Shown: positions 6,407 to 12,404 of the stretch, piece by piece
Layout of the letters: every line of letters begins with the position of its first letter
Position numbering within the stretch: position 1 is the first letter of the stretch
Assembly: GCA_016714975.1 (NCBI GenBank)
Contig: JADKBR010000024.1
Span: 1 to 12,404, forward strand
Direction: 5' to 3'
DNA length: 12,404 bases
Origin: Candidatus Dechloromonas phosphorivorans
Lineage (GTDB): Bacteria; Pseudomonadota; Gammaproteobacteria; Burkholderiales; Rhodocyclaceae
Translations under genes and position numbers: made by a program
The notes under the pieces: model-generated
Database searches by the model: none
Seen by the model: only the letters and a program-made list of their open reading frames with translations
What the model was told of the DNA's origin: nothing

Positions 6407-9400
6407 TCAAGCGGCTTGCCGTGCCTCGTCGGCGTCGTCCTTAGCGCTACCGGCTTACGTCCTTGTCCAGGTCGAGCTGCTTGAGCAACTCGCGTTGCCG
6501 AACCAGCAGGTTGGTCAGCCGGCCTTCATGCTCGAATGAGCGGGCCAACTCCAGCCGGAGGTCTTCCAGCCGCTTGCGGCGAGTTTCCAACTGAATCTCG
6601 GCGTCGGCGTGATGCTTGCCTACCGAATCCAGCGCCGCCAGCAAGGCGGCCACCAGGGACGGACCCGTTTGATAGGGCTCGGCGTTGTACAGGCAATGTC
6701 CCGCCAGGTACAGGCTGGGGGTCTCGTCGCCGCGGGCCGCGAGGATGCCGAGGTCGAAGCCGCCGAATCGGCCGACGATCCGTTCAATCATCCGGCTGCC
6801 CGTGCGTACCTCTTCCTTGGCCGTCCTCACCAACCCGCGCAGAGCCTCGCCGACCCCATCGGGGCCCACGATCTTGCGCCCCGCCAATTGCAGGCCCGAT
6901 GCCCCGCAGGGCTCTGCGCAACGATCCGGGCCGCGTCCTGTGCGTACAGCGCGACCTTCTTCTCCAGCGCCTCGATCATCATCCGGCAGCCGGCCGACTT
7001 CGCTTTCGTTGGCATAGCGCTGGTTGCGCCACACCGAGAACGCGTCGGGAGCTTGCCCACCTCCGCGTCCACCGCCGGCTTTCTCGATCACCAGCCAGAT
7101 TGCCCCGACGCCAAGGCCTTCACCTCGGCATAGGTTAGCGCCGCCAGTTCCACATCCTCCAGCGACCGGATGCCCTGGTCGCCCCCCGCACCTGAGCGAT
7201 GAAAGCGTGCCCCAGTCTCCAGCGTTTTGCCACATGTAACTATCAAAACTGCCTTCCGTGACATACCGGAAGACTTCCACTTCCTCACACTCGATGCCCT
7301 GGCGCAGGATGCGCCCTTCGCTGCTCGACGTCGCAGGGACGCCAAGGTGCATCGAGGTGATGCAGGGCCGTGAGGCCGGGTCTGCACGTTGGTGCCCACG
7401 CCCATCTTGGCCGTGGAGCCCAGTAGCACCGGACCCGACCCTCGCGCACCGCCTTGAACAGCGTCGCCTTCTGGACATCGGTCTCGGCATCGCGGACAAA
7501 GGCGATCTCCTTTCAAGGGATGCCCGCACCGATCAGCCGGTCCCGCAGATCGTCATACACACTGAAGCTCTTGCCGCCCTTGGGGGGACGACCAGTCACA
7601 GAACACCAACTGGGCGCCGCGGAGAGTCCGTCTGCTGTTGCCAGATGGCTGGACACTCCCACACGCAGGCGGCAACCTTGCCGTTTTCGTCGAAGCGCGC
7701 CAGCGGCACCACGCAGCCGGAAATCCAGCGCCGGCCTTGCGGCCGTCGGTGGTGATCGCCAACATGTTGTCTTCGTTCGGCTTGGCGTCGCCGTTGCGGA
7801 TGGCTTCCGCCCGCTGGACCAGCGTCTGCCGAAGGCTTTCAGCGGCGACAGGCTCGCCGGGCAGGCGACGATGCACGGCTTGCCGCCGCGCAGCCTCAGC
7901 ACCGGTAGGTCAGCATCTCTCCGCCGTTCGGATGTCAGCCACTTCACGGAACACCGCCATCAGCTCGGGCACGTTGATGAACCGCGCGAAGCGTGTGCAT
8001 CCGATAGCCGCTGCCGTCCAGCGCGATCTCCAGCGCCGTGACGCTCTCGCCGAAGGGTGGCCGCCCAGGCATCGAACTGCTGCGGCCCGAGCTCCGCCAA
8101 CCGGTTGGGCTGCGATAGCACATCATGGTGTGGATCTCGACCGTGATCTTGGCTACCGGCGTCGCTGTCGCGAATACCACCCCCGCTGCGCATGCCCATG
8201 GGCTGCATCGTGTAGAACGTCTTCAGGAACAGATCGAAGGCGCGCTCCGAACTGGTGCAACGGGCCTGCCACCCGCGTCATCTTGGTAGACCGGTAGAGT
8301 TCTTGTGCAGGTGGGCTTCGTCCCACGAACGGGGCGTCGATGCCCAGCAACTCCCAGCTGAGCAGGTCGTCCTTCTTCTGGTCGGCCGACCGCTTTCCAT
8401 ACGCACCGCCCAGTTCTTCTTCATCGCCTCCGAGTTGCTTGACGATCGGTTGGACCGGTCGTTGCTCTTCCTCGGCGCGTACCGGCATCTCTATTTCATA
8501 AGGATGAGTCTCCTTGATGAATCGCTCGCCGAATCGCGGCGACATCCTGATGCGCTCAGCTCGAGTGCGTGATGACCACCGCGTCCCAATCGCCCGTGGC
8601 GTGCGCGTACACCAGCTCGCGCCGGCGGTCGCCTTCAGGTCCTCCTTGATCGCCATCAGCACCGACGCGTTCGAGTAAGAGGTCAGACGAATTCCGCCCT
8701 TATACTGGGCCAGCATGTGGTTGGGGACCACATGGCAGGGCTTGCTCGCGAAACCCAGCCGGCGTAACTCCATGCTGGCGATGACGCACACCGCCGTCTT
8801 GCCCGCACCGACCACATGGAAGAGGCCGGTGTTGCCGGATTGCACGATGCGCCACACCGAATCCAGCTGGTGCGGATGCAGCACGAAGCAGCGGGAAGAT
8901 CCCGGCGGCTTCAGTTTCGAGCCATCGAAGCGCCTGGGCCGCGTGGCGTTGAACGGGTCGTTGTAGATCCTGCACAGCTTCTCGCGGCGTTCGCTATCTT
9001 CCCAAAGGCCCAGCCGGCGAACCGCTCCTTGATGAGGCCCAGCTTCTCCCGTGCCGCCGGCGTCTCGTCAGGATTGACGAAATACTTGTCGATCGGATCG
9101 CGGTCGCTCACGGTCGGCTCCTGCATTGAGTGCGCACTGCACGAGCTCGATCGCGTTCATGCGCGGACGCGAGAATTCCTGGGTCACCTTCACGTTCTGC
9201 CGCGCTTCCCACTCACCCGCCGTACTTCACCGACCAGGCGCCGGCTCGGCCGAGTAGCCCCACCTGGCAGTCATCAAGTTCCAGGACCTGCTGGATGAAC
9301 GCCTCGACGTCAAGGGCCGGAATCCACACCGCCCAGGCAGCCCGGCTCGATGCCGCCGGTGGCAGGTCCTCCGGTGCACCTGTTCCAGCGCGTCGATGTT

Positions 9401-11423
9401 GCGCTGGTAGGTACTCCCGGACAGCACCGCCTGCTTGAGCTTCGCTTTCACGTTGCCCGACAGGTAGTCGTCGGTAGTCTTCCATTCCCCGTCGGCCGGG
9501 TCGAGGAACACCTGCCCCGCTCCGGCCAGGGCCTCCAACACCGCACCTTCAGGTGCCCCAAGAATTTCGGCCATGTAAGCCGGGTCGACCCGGCCACGCC
9601 ATTGGATGGACACAGCCGGGGCTTCGGCCGGCTCGGCCGCCGTGCTCAGTTCGACGACACGGGTCAGCGTGCGCCAGGTGAATAGCTCAGCCTTGCGGGC
9701 CGTGTCGGCCTCTTCGTCGTAATGTTCCAGCGACGCTCAACGGCGGATAGTCCGGGTCGCACCGGAACGCCAGCGCATTGGCGCGCGTGGACAGGCGACC
9801 ATGGCGCGATACAAAGCGCTCGTAGGTCCACATTGAGCATGGCACGCAGAGGTGGACTCCAGCCGACCGTCGCCCGCATCCGCCAACTGCGCATCGAGCG
9901 GGGCCCGGCGTGGTCGCGGATGGCACACGGGCCGGTGACGCGGGCCCGCTGCGTGGCGATGAGCTGGTCATGGACGTGGACCACTCTCGCTGCCCTCGAC
10001 CCGATGCCGCCGCCCCTGGGTAAGAGACGGTAGCTGCCAGGACAGGCACCGGCCTCGGCCAGGACCACCACTCCCAGCGGGGCTGCCTTGGCTTGCGCCA
10101 CCGGCCGGTAAGCACCGACCGGCGGCAAGGCGATGCGATCGGCCGGGGCCGCCTCCAGGTCGCCCTCGAACACGGCGACTGGTACTTCCTCGTAGCCATT
10201 GCTCTCGCGGCGGATGCGGCCAATGCAGAACTGCGGGTGCTCTGTTTACTGTAGGCGTTGATCAGCAGGTAGCGCTCGTAGCATTGGGGGTGCCGGAGAC
10301 TATCGGGCACCGTGTTTAGCTTCAACCATTGGCCTCGACGCCTCGGCCCTCTGCCGCTTGCGCAGGAACAGGATGTCGGTCTGCACCTCGGTGGACGATG
10401 CCATCGAAGGCGCCCTGAAACCGGATGGCCCAGCAAGTGAGCCTGACTTGCGATGTACTCGCGCACCGCGTCGTACTGGGCATCCATCGTGTGGCTGCTG
10501 GTAATGAAGCACACCAGTCCCGGGACGCACCAGGTCGAGGCGCGGCCAAAGAAGTAGTTGTGGATGCTGAAACGGGCATAGGCCCGGTTGCTCACGTCGG
10601 CGACCTTGTACTTGCCGAAGGGGACGTTGCCGATCACCAGGTCGAACCAGTTGTCGGGCAACGCTGTCTTCTCGAACGGCGCGATCCGCACGTCCACGCC
10701 ACCGGGCGCATAGAGCGCCTTGAGGATGCGGCCGGAAACCGGTCGATCTCGACGGTGGTGATGCTGCGGTGCTCGGGCAGATGCCGCGGCATGGCACCGA
10801 TGAAATGGCCGATGCCGGCGGCGGGTTCCAGGATTCGCCCGCCGGTGAAACCGAAGCGCTCCACCGCTTGCCATATCGCCTCGATCACGTGGACCTCGGT
10901 GTAGTGGCTGTTGTTGACGGAGGCGCGCGCCGATTCGTAGTCCTCGGCACTGAGCATCGCCTGCAAGCGACGTGCACGTTCGACCCAGGTGCTGTCGCCG
11001 GCTTCGAGATTGAAGCTGGCGGGCAGGCCGCCCCAGCCGGTGTAGCACTGAAGAACCTGGCGATCATCCGCACTGGCCGGCCGGCCTTCGGCTTCGATCT
11101 GGCGCAGAAGCGTGGTCGCTGCCAGGTTGGCCTCGAACTTCGCAGTCGGGCCGGTCAGGTGCTCCAGGTCGGCGCGGGTCAGTTGCGGCCAGAGAATGCG
11201 CGGGGCGGCTTCGGTCGCGGTGGCCACCACCCGCCAGTTGGCGCGGACGGTGTCCTAAGCGGCTCTTGCTCGACGCCGATGGGGTTCTCGAGTGGTTGCC
11301 GCCGACAGGCTCAGCGGGCTCGCAGAGCGGAAGGCAAACCTGCTCTCAGGGACAGGGGCAGGGGTCAGGGGCCGCCGGGTCGAACCCGGGTAGCCACAGG
11401 GAAGGCGCGGTAGGGCGGGCCAT
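6407..11423 (-). pseudogene. Giant fused N6-adenine DNA methyltransferase / SNF2-type helicase of mobile elements (COG4646, DarB-like), multiply frameshifted
   Basis: About 1,670 residues if repaired. The start is ATG 11423 (MARPTAPSLWLPGFDPAAP) behind GGAGAA. The N-terminal third is a methyltransferase: motif I EPAAGIGHF (10802-10828) and a catalytic-type NVPFG (10614-10628; N-x-PF, as in adenine methylases). The middle and end are a helicase: HPHQLDSVWRIVQSGNTGLF, Walker A-like VGAGKT (8795-8812), HVVPNHML (8711-8734), DEAH (8311-8322, after an extra G), LLGSTAKMGVGTNVQ (7382-7426), EGRILRQG and EVFRYVTEGSFDSYMWQ. The C-terminus is a long coiled coil (about 6460-6640). Related proteins occur on ICEs, conjugative plasmids and phages (P1 DarB). 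Roles in modifying and protecting transferred DNA are proposed. Shifts are visible near 11300, 11255, 10740, 10545, 10520, 10430, 10395, 9700-9800, 9360, 8950, 8570, 8400, 8320, 8170, 7500-7950 and 7030-7330. The stop is either TGA at 6409-6407 (ending DDADEARQAA) or 6447. Not functional as read. Confidence 0.85.
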
Positions 11424-11430
11424 CGGTGTG

Positions 11431-11436
11431 TTCTCC
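11431..11436 (-). promoter_or_regulatory. Ribosome binding site of the giant helicase/methylase gene
   Basis: On the - strand GGAGAA sits seven bases before ATG 11423. It fixes the start of a gene whose N-terminus would otherwise be lost, because the reading frame from that ATG breaks after about 25 codons. Confidence 0.65.
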
Positions 11437-11460
11437 AAAGAACGGGAACACAACGCCCCG

Positions 11461-11668
11461 TCAGGAGGCAGGCTCCCCGGGTGGGATGGGCAAAGCGGTC
11501 ATGTGGACGACCGGTTGGCAAAAAGCCAGACATACGCGACTGCGCCGGACTTCATGTCGAAACCGGCATATCAGGTACGAGGCGGCGATCGCCAGGGCTA
11601 GAAACCCACCGACGAGCGTCGGCCGGCGCAGGAACAGTTCGCGTGTTGCGCGGAACCGGGGCAACCAT
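11461..11668 (-). pseudogene. Small single-pass membrane protein, hypothetical
   Basis: The ATG at 11668 overlaps the stop of the preceding gene as TGATG, the arrangement of a tightly packed operon. Its frame reads MVAPVPRNTR and then becomes uninformative. A shift of one base near 11640-11650 joins it to a frame reading TRELFLRRPTLVGGFLALAI then AASYLICRFRHEVRRSR, ending at TGA 11461. Alternatively TTG 11664 starts this frame directly with no shift, giving 67 residues. The stretch LVGGFLALAIAASYLICRF is a good transmembrane helix with positive charges on both sides. No family is recognised. It lies 24 bases upstream of the giant gene's ribosome binding site and is probably cotranscribed with it. 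Confidence 0.4.
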
Positions 11669-11938
11669 CAACGCTGCCACAGCAAAATGCGGGTAACGAC
11701 CGCAACGCCCGAGCGACTCAGGAGCGCTCGAACAGGCGCGGTGGCCGAAGCCAGATGCGCTAACAGTGTGCCGTCCGGCGTGCAGCCGTGCGCACCGATC
11801 GGCCATTCGCCTGCGAAATCCCTAGTGGAGCGGGCGGGTTGCCAATGGCAATAGGGAGCGGCCATGGGCCACCAGCAGTGAGGGTTTGATGCGCGTCAAT
11901 CGGGTGGTGTCCAACGATGCCAGCATCTGGTCGGACAT
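11668..11938 (-). pseudogene. Small hypothetical protein upstream in the - strand operon
   Basis: The convincing part is the frame from about 11865 to TGA 11668, reading PYCHWQPARSTRDFAGEWPI, GAHGCTPDGTLLAHLASATA and on to VVTRILLWQR. ATG 11865 (MAAPYCHW) would give 65 residues without any repair. The run before it in another frame (from ATG 11938: MSDQMLASLDTTRLTRIKPS, then LLVAHGRS, ending at TAG 11822) also looks protein-like. It could be the true N-terminus joined by a shift near 11850. The family is not recognised. The overlap of its stop with the next start supports it being a real gene of this operon. Confidence 0.35.
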
Positions 11939-12065
11939 GCGGCCGAGGATCCGACTACCCGTCGCTTTCCCGTTCATCGATGGCGATGGGAACGCACGCT
12001 GAAGCGGTCCGTCGGTCGCACGCGCTCGCCGCTGACCGCCCGCGCGAACCGCGCCGGTGGGGCTA
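11939..12065. other. Spacer between the GGDEF gene and the small-gene operon
   Basis: This stretch lies between the inferred GGDEF stop (12066) and the next likely start (11938). On the - strand an ATG near 11972 (MNGKATGSRILGRMSDQ) is in frame with ATG 11938 and could extend that gene. No promoter or terminator is clear to me. Confidence 0.3.
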
Positions 12066-12404
12066 TCAGGCGAACCATCCCTTGCCCGGGCGCTTTGCAT
12101 CGAGTAAGGCGGCATCGGCACGCTCAACACCTGCCCCAGCGATTCAGCCGCATGAAGCTCGGCGACGCCGGCGAAATCGCAACGGCTTTGGCGCCACCCG
12201 GCACTGACAGGGAGTGATCCGGCGAGTCCCTGCTGCAAGCGTTCCAGCAGCAGGCACGCATGGCCGCCGCTGCAATTCATCAGGATCAGGGCGAACTCGT
12301 CGCCGCCAGCGCGCGGTAGTGTCGGCGGGACGCAGATGCCGGCGCAGCGTGGCGGCGAGTGAACCAGCGCAGCATCATAAGGCGGATGGCCGTGCCGGTG
12401 ATTG
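12066..12404 (-). pseudogene. Diguanylate cyclase GGDEF domain, C-terminal part, frameshifted and cut by the window edge
   Basis: GGDEF domains make cyclic di-GMP from two GTP. On the - strand the active-site signature reads RAGGDEFALILMNCSGGHAC (GGDEF at 12307-12293). The domain's C-terminal hallmark follows as ADAALLDAKRPGKGWFA ending in TGA at 12068-12066. Upstream, TLRRHLRPADTTAR leads into GGDEF only after a one-base shift near 12312. A second shift near 12125 separates the QVLS helix from ADAALLDAK, and another lies near 12360. The catalytic sequence itself is canonical, so the intact ancestor was probably an active cyclase. Sensor or membrane parts, if any, lie beyond the right edge. 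It is read in the same direction as the following ICE-like genes. Confidence 0.75.

Noticed and set aside
6447..7529. A long continuous - strand ORF of 360 codons
   Set aside because: It is not a separate gene. Pieces of it are the real helicase C-terminus and other pieces are out-of-frame shadow, which happens when two indels cancel within an open frame.
6609..8297. Several + strand ORFs of 160-220 codons opposite the giant gene
   Set aside because: They lie antisense to recognisable helicase sequence, are rich in Arg, Pro and Ser, and have no family motifs: a side effect of high GC.
9687..11048. A 453-codon - strand ORF
   Set aside because: Only the part around 10740-10550, with NVPFG, is true protein. 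The rest is arginine-rich shadow of the other frames of the same gene.
1..12404. CRISPR arrays, tRNA genes, integrase or att sites
   Set aside because: I looked for regularly spaced direct repeats, tRNA-like folds and tyrosine-recombinase motifs and saw none I could support.

Overview
The window looks like a decayed stretch of accessory DNA, a genomic island or integrative conjugative element (ICE), from a GC-rich proteobacterium. A beta- or gammaproteobacterium is my guess from the IS66 element, codon usage and the type of mobile-element genes; no rRNA or housekeeping gene confirms it. Three blocks differ in state and base composition.

Block 1 (1-3425, + strand, visibly less GC-rich than the rest) carries a superfamily 1 helicase of the UPF1/DNA2 (COG1112) type. 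It is followed by one or two unrecognised proteins, the first with a winged-helix-like segment. All helicase motifs are readable in order (Walker A 302-325, DEAA 1066-1077, GDHLQLPP 1140-1163, QYRM 1311-1322, DSYQGKE around 1721-1741, RINVAMSRA 1814-1840). They lie in different reading frames, because the gene carries about ten or more small indels. The block looks like island cargo, possibly a defence locus.

Block 2 (about 3583-6043, + strand) is a complete IS66-type insertion sequence with intact tnpA, tnpB and tnpC. A hairpin covers the tnpA ribosome binding site, and another sits between tnpB and tnpC. A non-coding stretch with a strong bidirectional hairpin follows (6044-6406).

Block 3 (6407-12404, - strand, high GC) reads right to left. 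It holds the 3' end of a GGDEF (diguanylate cyclase) gene, two small hypothetical genes joined by a TGATG stop/start overlap, and then one giant gene of about 5 kb (start ATG at 11423 behind GGAGAA, end near 6407). The giant gene encodes a fused N6-adenine DNA methyltransferase/SNF2-type helicase of the COG4646/DarB-like kind found on ICEs, plasmids and phages. It ends at a probable intrinsic terminator (6362-6396). It is cut by fifteen or more frameshifts, although its motifs remain readable.

Two explanations fit the frameshifts: real pseudogenisation of an old island around a younger, intact IS66, or a low-accuracy sequence or assembly. Nearly all lesions are single-base indels and very few are nonsense changes, which makes sequencing error a serious alternative. 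I see no tRNA, rRNA, CRISPR array, integrase or attachment site.
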